From Collybiopsis luxurians FD-317 M1 (Eukaryota; Basidiomycota; Agaricomycetes; Agaricales; Omphalotaceae): a DNA stretch of 64,000 nucleotides. Location: NCBI GenBank assembly GCA_000827265.1, contig KN834833.1:66607-130606 (forward strand), written 5' to 3'. Made by a program: the position numbers and the translations under genes. How positions within the stretch are numbered: position 1 is the stretch's first letter; each line of letters starts with the position of its first letter. Below the pieces are notes generated by a model that did no database searches, had not been told where the DNA came from, and saw only the letters and a list, made by a program, of their open reading frames with translations. Below are positions 24,038-35,634 of the stretch, piece after piece.

Positions 24038-24510
24038 CTGTCAATAAACAAATGCGGCCTTAGTTTTTGAGAGCTTCACCCCCTCACCCGCAGTACCCTT
24101 TGCTCGAACACTGACTTGGAGCCCGCGGAAGTAATTTGCACTACCATGAGAGTGTAGAATGCATGAACTACGAGCTTTATGTACCTTGTGTTCTACGAAA
24201 ATTGATCTACGCTCGCTTGAATGCACTACAAAACCCATATATATATGATAACAAATAACCACCAGTACTAGTAGGTGGAGGTTCCATGCCAAGGGTCCAG
24301 AAATTGTTCACGTGCCAGACGCTGGCATCAAGATGTCGCATGCGTCAGATTTTACATTGAAAAAGGAAGCTGGGCATTTGAATTTTAAAACCTTAAGTTT
24401 TCCCACTGAAGCAACTTCCTTTTGCAATGTGGAATCTGCCTGCATGGATGTCTTGATGGAAGCGTTTGCCATGTGAGCACCTTCTCGACTCTTGTTCTTC
24501 AACATTCACA
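24038..24510. other. Intergenic DNA between cargo genes
   Basis: Nothing supported. The minus-strand frames here (24041-24292, 24308-24505) have no start context or family features. Confidence 0.5.
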
Positions 24511-27476
24511 ATGTCAGTCTTGGTTTATCATTATAATGACACAGGTATCCCTATATCCAAAGTCCCTTACATGGTCTCCCCGGCAACAATTAGAGAAATC
24601 CGGTTTGAGCTGAGCAAACAAGGGGTCTCTGGCCAATTTCTCATCCACGATGTATTGGAGTCAGCAATGCTAGAGAGACTGAGGAAAGCAGAAGAACGGC
24701 CTCCCAACACCCCGGTGTTTTTGCCCCAAGAAATTGGGGGTTTGAACAATCTCAGAACAGACCTGTTTATTCCAGCTTTGCGAGATCTGCTGGCCATCCC
24801 AAAAGTTAGTTCAGCGCCTGCTCCCCCTCTACCTCCAGTGCCTGTTCCCCCTCTGCCTCCAGTGCCTGTTCCCCCTCCGCCTTCCATGCCAGCTTCCCCT
24901 CCACTGTCGAAGCCAGCCTCCCCTCCACCTCCTCTCCCACCACACCTAGCACCATCCTCTTCATCGGCGTCAATGCTGCCCCCAAATTTTGTTCCAGTTT
25001 TTGGTCTCCCTTGTCGTGTTCAGGGTCCTTCTACTCGATCTAAAGAAAAAATGAAGATGAAGGCTGCCCCAATACCCTTGCTAGATCCCAAAGCTGTGGC
25101 TGGACCTTTGAGCAGGGAGCCCTCTGGAACTAGCATAAGCTCAGCCATAGGAGAGGACAATGTCTCAGCTATCAAAAAAGTGCGCAAAATAGATGCACCG
25201 AAATCAGTCTCCGACTTCTTGACCATTATGTCCCACCCACAGCCGGTGTCCCGGGAGGTCTGTTCACCACCTGCTCTGTTCTTTCATTATTGATGAGCTT
25301 GAATTTTAGACTTTTGACACACTATGCAAAGTCCCAGATCTAACAGCCTGAATCTCATCTCTCTTTTACCCAGTCTCAGGTCCCTTAAAACCAACTCAGG
25401 AAATTGAAAGCGCTCATTATATGAAGCTCCTTTTGTACCTGGAGTTAGAGTGACTGAAAGAGAAAGACATGCGCTCCATGTATTGGGAGAAGATAGAGCA
25501 ATATCTCAAAGCTGACGGCTGGACTATGAAGATGTATGATTTCACCTGTATCAGCTTGTTGACCTACTCATCCCTTGTTGATAGAGGGGAGTCGACGCTG
25601 TCCTGGCCACATGACATTGGTGTACTGCTGAAGTTTCCTGAGGGTAAACTGTTCTGGTATGAACCAAATTCTGATGCAAGCATATTTCATGGGTATGAAC
25701 CTTATATCCTGGTGGAGGTTGATTCGGGAAACAACGACCGATTCCGGTTATTGTTATATGGGTCAGTTCTAATGTGGTGGTTTTCCAAGAACGAGAATAA
25801 CATCTTCTTCATTCTTCCTCTTCTTTATGCATGGGAGGGTGTTTCAGCGGACCTGATATTCATGTATGAACTTGGGAAAGATGTACGTCGCAGTGGCCCT
25901 TTTCAACTCCTTCTAATCTCACCTTCTGTAGATCTGCTATATCTGAACTGGTTGTTATTTGAACTATCCCTTTGACCGATTGCAGCTGGCCCTCAGAATA
26001 TACAATCTCATCAATAAGCCCTCCGAGCTCGACAATTTCAGGATGGTCACACTCCAATGATTCTGGAAGCTTCCCGGTATATCAAAATCGTACGTGCAAT
26101 CAAAGAAAACCAGTCTGTTAGACTTCCTCCCCAGTGGATCTGGAGTTACTGGCAGCGACAGCGACGACGACGATGATGACAGTCCTCAAGGCAGTGTTGA
26201 ACCTCCTCAAAAGGCCAAGGGCACATCGAAGAAGCCCAGTCAGTTGGAATCTGTTGCCAGCGGATCCGGAGTTACTGGAAGCCTTGGCGGCATTTCTGAA
26301 GGCAATGATGCATGTCCTCACGGGGGCAAGAGCAAGAACTGGAACAAGAAGAAGAAGAAGCAGCCCAAAGCCAGCAATGACACTGGTGGAGGTGGAAGTA
26401 GTCCCAGCAGTGGAGGTGGAGGTGGAGACGGAGACAGAGACAGAGGTGCAGGAGGAGGAGGAGGAAACGCGGCTGGTACAGGCGGAGGTGGTGGCAGAGG
26501 TGGAGGCAGAGGAAACGCAGCAGGTACAGGCCATGGCGGAGGGGCAAATACCCGTAGTGTAACCAGAAGAAATTGCAATGGAGGAAAAGGATGGGGAGGA
26601 GGAGACGTTGACAGAGTCGGACTGAAGCAGCCAGCAGAAGGTACAATGCAACAGCAAAAACACGCCAAAGTTTTGAAAGAGCCTCCCTCGCCACAACAAG
26701 TGATGGACATGCTTGTACACTGCGGCTATAGTGATGTTGCACAAGCAGGAGATACACTGATGCATGCACGGAAGAATTGCTCCTGCTATTTTGTCAAATA
26801 TGGTAGACAAACCTTTCCTGAAATGCTCTTTTATGTGAGGAAGATAACCCATATCAATATCATTGAAGCAGTCAGGATCATTAAGTGGGACTCCTTTATG
26901 TGCGCTGTTCTTCCAACATATTCTGTCCTTGAAAACCTACTCTCGGACAAGACCCAATATGCATCCCGATTCTTAAGCATGAGCTATGACCTGGTCAATG
27001 GTGCTCTGTATCTGCACAGCCTTGGGATTGCTCACATGGACATCAAGCCCGAGAACCTCGTGTACAACAGTGACTTTGTTCTCAAGTACATTGATTTTAA
27101 TTTGATACTTCCTGTGAAGGATGATATCGAGAAGATCGATTCTGGCTTTTGAGGAACCAAATATTGGATGGCACCTGGTTCGTCTTTTCTATATATGGTT
27201 TCTATCACAACATTGGTCTGATAGCATGAAACAGAACTCAAGAGCAGCCTCCCATTCAACCCCATTCAATGCGATCGATATGCTTGCGGCATTGTGATGG
27301 AACAGATGGTGGGAGCTGCAGAGATGGCCGAGCCACATTTAACATGGATCCAACCGATGCTTCACTTCTCAGAGAGACTTCAAGCTTACAATCCATCTAA
27401 AAGGCCATCGCTCGCAGAGTGGCTTTCTTCTGCTTCTTCAGGTTCCTGCATGCCAATGTACGTTAGGAATTGCTAG
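24511..27476 (+). pseudogene. Fusion of a possible nuclease-like domain with a protein-kinase-like domain
   Basis: It starts MSVLVYHYNDTGIPISKVPY, followed by a helical segment, a Pro-rich linker (~24820-24960), then a globular domain with YEPNSDASIFHGYEPYILVE, DSGNNDRFRLLLYG and VLMWWFSK (25650-25800). Its Asp...Glu spacing recalls the PD-(D/E)XK-like domains that precede kinases in some fungal proteins; this is inference. An acidic/Lys segment and a Gly-rich stretch (26390-26530) lead to a kinase-like domain: HINIIEAV, AHMDIKPENLVY (HRD changed to HMD), YIDFNL (DFG changed to DFN), GTKYWMAPE completed across a 58-nt intron at 27178-27235, and IQCDRYACGIVME. TGA stops at 25349, 25451, 25944, 26058 and 27150 break the frame. 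The altered HRD/DFG residues suggest a pseudokinase even before decay. Confidence 0.65.
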
Positions 27477-27688
27477 TTTAATTTGTACCTTTTGTATTGT
27501 GGATGGACTCAGCTAGAATAAAAAACACCCACTAACGGTGTGAAATACCTTCCTTTTTTGATGGAGAAACTGCCTGTGTGAAGTGTCCTGATGCAGTGTC
27601 TCGCACGTGAGCAACTTCTCGATGCTCGACTTCAAACTTTCACCTACAAGAAAAATTAATGATGGTTATTATGGCAGGATTTTGAAAC
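27477..27688. other. Spacer between kinase-like and Spt5-like genes
   Basis: Only 212 bp separate the two genes, both on the plus strand. No TATA box or repeat stands out. Confidence 0.4.
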
Positions 27689-30600
27689 ATGAAAAACCAG
27701 GTATTTTATTCGCAATGTTCGGCAACGAGGAACTCACCAACTACCTAGTTCATTGACCTAGAAGCTCAAGATGGCAGTGACAAAGAATTCACCGATGTCG
27801 AGGACAAAGAGCGTGTTGGACATGGTGGGTTGTTGTCGGGAGTCTTCTATTGTTATGCTAACTCCTGTTATCCTTCTGCAGGCTTTATTGATGATAATAT
27901 ACTACCCTCCTGCATTGCTTCCCTGACAGCTGGCCACCCCTTCACAACCTCCAGTCATACCACTGCCTTGGACACTGTCGTCGGACAAATTGAGGATAGA
28001 TACCTGACTGCTACGGAAGCAAGTAATCTGGATGCAGAGGAGGAGGATGAACTTTTACATTGAGGATGGCTTTGGCGGCGGGGAAACGACTGGAATCTTT
28101 GGCGCGTCAAATGTACAGTAAGTATGTTTTTTTTTTTTTTTTTCCAGTTTGACATCTCATTGACTATGATTCAGCCTAGACAAGAGTACTTTCTCATCTA
28201 TGAGCTAATGATGAAGCAAAATTCTCTGGTTGATGAGCTACGATTGGTTTTTTACAACTCTCGCAATGTTGGATATCTCTACTTGGAAGCCCAATTCTTG
28301 AAGTCCGAAATCAACTCGCTTTGCGAGGTTCTTAGGGGATTCCCCGATATCAGAATGTCCACTTTGTCTATAGTACCCGAGTCAGATATGAAGAGCTGCT
28401 TAACACTCATGACTGGCAGTGAAAAGCAGGTATTTGCTCGAGGGCAGTGGGTCCAAATCATGCGGGGGTTATACCGAGGGGATGTTGGTTTAGTAATCAA
28501 GGATTACCTTGACGAAGAGTCCACCAGGGGTGTAAAGGTCATGGTGGTACCCCAACTTAGCCTCTCTGATGAAGATGGTCCATCCACTTCCAAACGCAAG
28601 CGTCCGCCCTCTCGTCCACCTCCTCAGCTCTTCAATCTGTCTCAGTGCAAACAGGATCAGCTTGTTCGTTCCAGCAAAAATCATATTTTCACTTATAAAT
28701 CTTGGCACTTCAAATACAGCCTCCAGGTTAAAACATACAACGGTATTTCCTTAACTGCCGCATGTAAAATTTCAACCTCTCTTTGCTGCCTGTTTATGGA
28801 CACTAAAGAGCTGGTGGGAAAATATATATATGAGAACACGCCAATCAAAATGTCTTCAATGCCAATACCTTCTTTCTGGCAGTTCGAAGTTGGGGAACGC
28901 GTTATTATACATTCTGAATCTGGGTCAAAGCAAGGAGTCATATGTTCACCTCTTCAACAAGAAACCCTTCAATGTGAGGTAGACCTAGGGGCGGAAGGCA
29001 TGTGTGTTGTTGCTGCACACAAGTTGGAGAAGCCTATTATTCTGGGTGATTTTATTAAGGTCTTGGCCAGAATTCACGTCAGAAAATTGGGGTTCATTGT
29101 GGCTCAAAGCAACGCTCTACTTGGGATTTGTATCAGTTCGCATTCCAATGGACTTGTAAGCCAGCTTTTCGTCCACTTTTTCTATCTCTTATGCCTATCT
29201 ACAGGATTTCCAAGTACATGTCAATTCTGTCAAGCTCGCCACTCCTGATATTTCAAACACCGAAGTTCCCTGGGTCAATGTAGGAGTAATGATCCACTCT
29301 GGACCATTTGCTGGCTCCATAGGCACCGTGAAGGACGTCGTTGTAAACTCTGCTTGATCCCTCTCTATCACTGTCAGACTCATTCACAGCCAAGAATGCG
29401 AGGTGGGTTACCATGCACTTAGGGAGCTATCGTAAGTCTATTTATTGTCTGGTATTCAACTACTCACAAGGTCTATTAGGACACACAGGCTATTGATGGA
29501 CCATCAACCGCTGAAACGCCACCAGCAACGTTTCAATGTTGAAGTGCCCTGGAAAGACGTCGAGGTGGTTGTACAGTCTGGGCATTTCATTGGGTGCAAT
29601 GGGATAGTGAAGAATGTTCGGATTGACTTCAGAGGCACTCTTTGTCTTTCATTATGGTTGCCAATTCTTTGTTGTTCAATAGATATCGACCATTCCACCG
29701 TCCAAGAATGACAGTGAGTGCTCAATCACAATTTTTGACTTTCAGTTAATATTTTTAACAGGACAAATTCACTTTTATCGGTATATTGCCCGCTAGAGGG
29801 AAACGAATTCCAAGAATTCAGCATTAATTCCTCGATCGAGACAATGCGAATGGGCCCCGTTCCTTGGCTTGGACTTCTTGTAGATTTTGTCAAGGGGCAT
29901 TACAAAGGGGAGCACAGAGCTATCTGGGACATCAACCGCTATGCAATCAATCCTGCTCAACTCAAAAAGCAAAGTGGTCTCGTTCTGACCATGGAACGTT
30001 ATGTTTTTACTCCAGGTCAGGCCAACAAAGTGGTCAACGTAGACTACGAGGATGTTAGATACCGCAGGTACATTTGATATTTTTTAGAAAACAAAGTTGA
30101 TCTTAGGCTTACAATATACCTCAGAACGCATTTTTGTCTCTGTGATTTATTCATGCCTACGGCTAGACAATCATTCTATTTGCCAGAGCGAATTTATGAG
30201 AAGGAGTTAACTACCAATGAGCCAGTACCAGGCGACACCGTTGTTGGCTCGTTCACACCTTTGCCCAATGATTTTGAAAAAGCAGCTATATTCACTGGAG
30301 TATGGTCTCCTAGTTGCCCCATGCCAGTCCCTTCTCTGTCGGCTATAGAAGAGACCTCCAATACATCAGGCTATGAGACACCCTCCTCCTCTCAATCCCC
30401 AGTATCTTTTTCATCTCAATCCCCAGCACAGTGGACTCCGGCTTCCCCTTCTCCATCACCTGCTTCTCGTTCACCCTCACCCGCTCCTTCCCACTGGATC
30501 CTAAATCTGAAGCTTGTCGGCATTCCCATGAAAGTAGATATCAACAGCGGGGACCATGATATGTCAAAAAAGAAAGGCGGGATTTTTGTGGAGACCGTGA

Positions 30601-31007
30601 TTGGCGAGGGCAGGATCAGTGTCTTCCACAGACACTCTCCCAAGGTTATGGATTATATTCCACATAATCTTGTGATTTCTTTTCAAGACTGGCCGAATCC
30701 TGCCAGAGAGAAAGGATTAATGGTTGTCGCTTGAAATCATCCTGAACACATTGGGAAGCTGTGCCGCCGTGTTCATCATTTCTACAAGAATGAGAAGACG
30801 GAGGCTAATCATAGGATGATAATGGTAACAGTGGATTGCTCTGGACCTAAGGAGGTGTTAGGATTTGAGTTTCCTGAGGTATCTCCCAGTGATGTCGAAT
30901 ATGTGAAAGAGACCACAAAGGAAAGGAAAGACTCTACGGATCTTTTACAATATCTCAGGGCCAATTTTTTGTGTAATGACTCTATAGTATACCGGACCCA
31001 AGTGTAA
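27689..31007 (+). pseudogene. Spt5-like NGN-KOW protein encoded by the transposon
   Basis: A short first exon (MKNQ, 27689-27700) joins FIDLEAQDGSDKEFTDVED, an acidic Spt5-like N-terminus, then GFIDDN. The NGN-like domain follows: NLWRVKCT joins PRQEYFLIYELMMK across an intron (28118-28174), with GYLYLEAQFLKSEI and VLRGFPDI. KOW-type segments come next: WVQIMRGLYRGDVGLV (~28450), FEVGERVIIHSESGSKQGVI (~28890), DFIKVLARIHVRKLGFIV (~29050), MIHSGPFAGSIGTVKDVV (~29290), VVVQSGHFIGCNGIVKNV (~29570). A Ser/Pro-rich linker (30320-30480) and a last KOW-like region end at TAA 31007. In-frame TGA stops lie at 28061, 29355 and 30732. Genuine Spt5 travels with RNA polymerase II; a role for this copy in the element's transcription is a hypothesis. 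Confidence 0.7.
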
Positions 31008-31009
31008 TG

Positions 31010-31165
31010 CGTAGAGACCAAAGGTTGGGACTTTCCCAAAGTGCATCCCGATAACCTTGAGTATGTGAAGGAGACCTCTGAGGAACGTAAGTACTCAGTG
31101 CAACTTCTGCAGGATATCAGAGAGGAATTCTTTGGCTCAGGGGTACAGATTAGATGTAGCTTTTT
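31010..31165 (+). pseudogene. Duplicated C-terminal piece of the Spt5-like gene
   Basis: Directly after the stop at 31007 comes a second version of its C-terminal sequence: WDFPKVHPDNLEYVKETSEE here against FEFPEVSPSDVEYVKETTKE at ~30869, followed by LLQDIREEF against LLQYLRANF. Divergence is clear, so this is an old internal duplication or a remnant of a neighbouring paralogue. Confidence 0.6.
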
Positions 31166-31588
31166 AGTACATATCTAGTTGCAGCACCAGCGAAAATCAT
31201 GGACTTCAAAAAAGAGTGCTTTTTTTTTCTGCAGCAATTGTATTTTTTGGTATAACATGTAGCGGCAGTAAGATAGTCGAATCGCCCTGATAATAAACCT
31301 TACGCCTTGTGTAAACACAATGTCCCGGGAAGTGTCAATAATTAAAAGGGTCGATAAGTTTTGGTCCACAATGACCTTAAACTACAAGGCGACATTTTAT
31401 TGTTGTTGTCTCTGACCGCCGCAACAAGGACAACTACAAAGGCTACCAGTTCCTATGGCTTCAAAGTGTGTCTGGGAATCTGTTGGCAAACCTTACCCAA
31501 TTCGGAAATACTTCAGTCCGCGTCTTTGTTTTTTTTCTCTATCTGCATATAAATTGACGCGTCCAGGACCTCCAGCTTCCAAAGCAAC
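31166..31588. other. Spacer before the transposase gene
   Basis: No gene is seen. It contains a short T-run and ATTATTAAT-type AT-rich DNA. 31480-31590 is pyrimidine-rich (TTTTTTTTCTC, TCTCTCTCC), as is usual before fungal start codons. Confidence 0.4.
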
Positions 31589-34500
31589 ATGTTCTCTCTC
31601 TCCTCCCTCTGCAACATGCTTCCTCTCCGCCAGACTGAACAACCACAATCTGGTACTACTGTGAGTCTGACTTAATTTTTTTGTTCCACATTTTCCAAAT
31701 TTTCCTATAGACACCGGCGAAAGGCAGCAAATACAGATCACCAGTCTCTCAGATGGCTGCGGACCTACTCGAGGAGACTGCTCCCTGATCTCCAGCTTCG
31801 TCCATTTCTGGGCTCGAGGCTGATTTCTCCGCTCTGCGTCTGGAGGAAGTTAATATGCCTGGTTCCCTTTTGCTCGACTCTCCTCCATCAAATGATCAGG
31901 TCAGTTGAATGAATTCAAAAGCTTAAAATATGTCTCACAATATGAGTAGAACTCTTCCTCAGCTTCTCTAGAAGCTCTCGAAACAATCATCACCGCTGCT
32001 ACATTCATGGCTGATCCCATAGACACCTTAAACCACAGTAAACTATTCACCCCCGCAGCCGAGTTCTACAAATGCCAAGGTTCCGCTATACCTGGCTCAG
32101 TCCATGTGGACCTCAACTCCGCCATGCAGAGCTTAACAGCTGTTTCTCAGTCAAAAAAACCTTCAGTCCCCCCTGCTTTTTGACCCAGTCGCCAGTTTGC
32201 CCGTCGATCTGTCCCTAGGGCAACTAAATCGTGCACACCATCCCTGGCCAATCGTCCGAACAGAAGAATTGAGCAGCGGGAAGTAGACACCCTCGAGAAT
32301 CTGGCAGGAGAGTTTGACACTCATCATGCCGCAATACTCCACGAAAGCTTTGTTGCACAGTTGAGAGACTCCCAGTATAGCGCTCTGGACAAGACATCAA
32401 AATGGCTGCAGGAGGGACTTGTCCTCATCAAAACTTTTGAGGAAAGGTCAAAGTATAGGAACTACAACCAGAAGAGGGCTACTTCAGCATCCGCAATGCG
32501 CCAGAATGAGGTCATTCTGAAGGACAGACAGGATTGTTTACGAGAGTGTCTGAGAATGCTGCACGCTCAGGTCTGTGCATTGTATGCGCCACTCATTCCT
32601 GAGCAACCTATAGAGATAGATGCCAGTAAGTATTTATGTAACATGTATACTGTCTATCCCAGCTAACAGCCCCTAGATCATCTCTTTAGCTCCGAGGTAT
32701 CTCAAATGGACCAATTGAATCAGGTCCTTGTTCTCCTTGCAGTTGTATGCAATGTGGTCATTGGGCTTTCCCTCCTGGACCGTAATTTCCTTATAGGAGT
32801 TGCCATCTTAGTTGCTCGGCTTGGAATGTCTACCTCCTCCAACTCTAAGGGGAGCACTCTACCGCACAAATTTTCACCCTCACAGAATGAGATCATTGCT
32901 GACATGCCCAAGAACCTTCCTGATGCGCTCAAAAAACTCAATGTTGATGGTCATTTTGATCTCTATGCTACATGTCCCGAGTGTAGCTACACCAACAAAG
33001 CACATCCTTTACAGGGGAAAAAGATTTTTTATGACTATCCTGAGACTTGCAATAACAATTGTGTCGGGGAGAATGGTACTGCCAGGTGCGGCGCCCAGCT
33101 TCTGAAGAGTCATTGCAATGGTACCGTCCAACCTGTCAAGCCTTTCCTTGTTCCTTCCCTTCCCGACTACCTTGTGCGCTGTCTGTCCAATTCTGCCTAC
33201 TTAGAGCAGTCCAAAAATGCTACCGACAATGCATTAGATGCCATCCAGACAGGGCAAGCTCAGACCGGCATAAATGACATTTTCGAAGCTCAGTTCATCA
33301 GAGACTTTAATGGACCCGATGGAAAGCTTTTTGTGGATCGAGGAGACAAAATCCATCTAGGTTTTTCCATCCATGTGGATTTTTTCAATCCCAACCGTGT
33401 CACAAAGCGAGGCGCCCATGATTCCATCGGAGTGATTTCTTGCGCCAATCTTGGACTCAATTCTACCATTTGATATCTCCCAGAGTACCTGTATTCGACA
33501 ATCATCCCTGGCCCAAACGAACCAACTGCCGATGAAATTGATCATTATGTCTGGCGGGTGATTGAGCAGTTTGTTAAGGGGTGGCGCCCAGGTTTTAAAG
33601 TCTCTCGTACAGCTGATTCTGATTCAGGTGCCGTGGTCGAGGCCAGTATCCTCCTCTCCGTAAACGATCTTCCCGCAGCTCGCAAAGTTGCTGGTCTTCA
33701 GGGTCCCATGTCAACTTTCATTTGTAGCGTCTGCAAAATTCATGGAAAGCACCAGATGTTTTGCACGGATCATACCCAATGGCTTCCACGAGATGTTGAA
33801 GAGCTTCGCCAGCGGGCCTGGGCTTATAAGAATGCGCAGACTCTCGCTGAGCGAAAGGTTATTTTTGAAACTTATGGTGTTCGATGGTCCTCTCTCTGGC
33901 TTCTGGACTATTGGAATCCCACCAAGATGCTCGTGATTGACACGATGCATTGCATTCTTGAAGGTCTTGTTCATTACCATTGCCGCCATGTCCTGCGTCT
34001 GGATGCGTCGGCTCTGAAACTCAATGCCGAGGGCCTCAAATATGCATTCAAGTGGCCTTGGATACCTTACAATCACGAGACTGTCCCGACTGAGCTCAGG
34101 CTAGAGGACAAGCACATACCGACCATTGCCAAAATCCAACAAACTCTTTGCCTTTCCCTTGCTGGATCAAATGCCATTACACTAGATAAAATGTGGACCC
34201 GTCTCGATAATCAGAGCACTTGAGGGGCTTTGAAATTCATAGCTCATTCCTTGGAGCTATCCATGTCTCTATCCAATGTCGACCAATTCATCTCCTCCCT
34301 CTATGTCGATCGTGTGAAATGAAAATCAAAGAAGAAGAACCCTGAAAACTCAACATTACCCGACACTGCGACTCAGAAGAATCATTTAATAGCCTTGTTA
34401 CTGAACTGGGTGAGTGCACCTGATATTCCTGTTTTCTTGATTTAATGATCTTTTGTAGAGGCTCAAACAACCTCTGAGCTCCAATGCCTACATAATTAGC

Positions 34501-35634
34501 ACAGGGACACCGGAAACTCTTTTGCACATCCAGAAAGTAATCCGAGAGACGGTAACGCCATCGTGGCTCAATTCCGTCCCGAAGGATTTTGGAGAGCCAA
34601 AAGCTGGTTCCGTCAAGGCAGATGAATGGCGAACTCTGAGCACCCTGTACCTTCCGATCGCTCTCACCACTCTCTGGGGTGACAACAATGGTCTTGCTCC
34701 TGCTGACGATGAATCTGACTCGGGTCATCTGTTCAAAGCTCTCGAACATACGATGGTGCTTTTCCAGGCCACAGTTATTGTGTGCCGCTACACTATGACT
34801 GCTTCATGCATCGATGCTTACCGAAAATATATTGATTCCTGGGTGAACGACCTGCGAACTCTTTATCCACACACGCATCAAGGTGTCCCTCGACCAAATA
34901 TCCACGCTGCTGGACATGTTTATGATTTTCTCTTGCTTTTTGGGCCTGTCGTCTCATGGTGGTGTTTCCCCTTTGAACGGTTGATTGGGGCTTTGCAAAA
35001 AATTAACACTAACGATCACATAGGTGGTAGGTTTTTTAAATTCTATTTTCCATTACAAAAAGCATATTCATGGACTCGATGCTTTATAGGCGAGATGGAA
35101 TCTACAATTGTGAGGACAGTTGCTCGAACAGCAAATCTCTGCAGTTGGCTTCGGCGTCGAGATTGTCCTGAAGCTATCCATCAATTGAAGGTCCTGTTCA
35201 ACAAGTGCTTTGTCCCAGCTAATGCGCCCAATACTTGTGACAATTTTGTCAAGCAAAAAGGACCACAAAGGGCCTATGTCAAGCATAACGGCGTTAACCT
35301 TTCTCCATGTGATACCCATGCTGGAAATGCCATCATCATCTATCGCCCATCAGCCAGTGAACCCCCTGTAGCTGGCCAAATTCAACGCATTGAGAACATT
35401 CATATGCCAGACGGTAAAAATAATGATGTTTGCCTCCATGTGCGACGTTATAACTCAATATCGAAAACACTGTATGATCCTTTTCTTCGGTACCCGCACC
35501 TCTTGGCGAAGTCGTATTCTTCCTCACTAAATTCAAAGGTCGATGTCATCGATCTCGATGATGTAGTTGCCCATGCCGCTCGTTATGATTACTCTCATGG
35601 ACAATCAGTTCTAGTCAACTTGTCAAGGGCCTGA
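31589..35634 (+). pseudogene. tnp2: tnp2-type (CACTA/EnSpm) transposase gene
   Basis: It starts MFSLSSLCNMLPLRQ with a disordered N-terminal region and helices (VDTLENLAGEFDTHHAAIL). The transposase core follows: VVCNVVIGLSLLDRNFLIGV, a zinc-ribbon-like CPEC...CNNNC...C region (~32975-33090), FNPNRVTKRGAHDSIGVIS, ICSVCKIHGKHQMFC, WNPTKMLVIDTMHCILEGL, WRTLSTLYLPIAL, then HVYDFLLLFGPVVSWWCFPF with ERLIGALQ (~34915-35000), and a ~64-nt intron at ~35026-35089. This order is that of basidiomycete tnp2 proteins. All five in-frame stops are TGA (31786, 32181, 33471, 34221, 34320), so this copy cannot make a full protein. It should have supplied the cut-and-paste activity for the TIRs at 16645 and 36101. 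Confidence 0.88.

Noticed and set aside
26118..26852. Minus-strand ORF of 244 codons and several other long ORFs in 26.1-26.9 kb
   Set aside because: They are antisense or frame shadows of the Gly-rich linker of the kinase-like gene, with Cys/Ser/Pro low-complexity translations.
28118..28145. Long T-run as an assembly fault or terminator
   Set aside because: It fits inside a GT-AG intron of the Spt5-like gene that joins the exons in frame.
17508..35634. UGA recoding as the explanation for the stops
   Set aside because: Not needed: CpG deamination explains the pattern, other stop types occur in the neighbouring copia element, and the DUF3237-like host gene uses TGA as its terminal stop. Kept only as an alternative.
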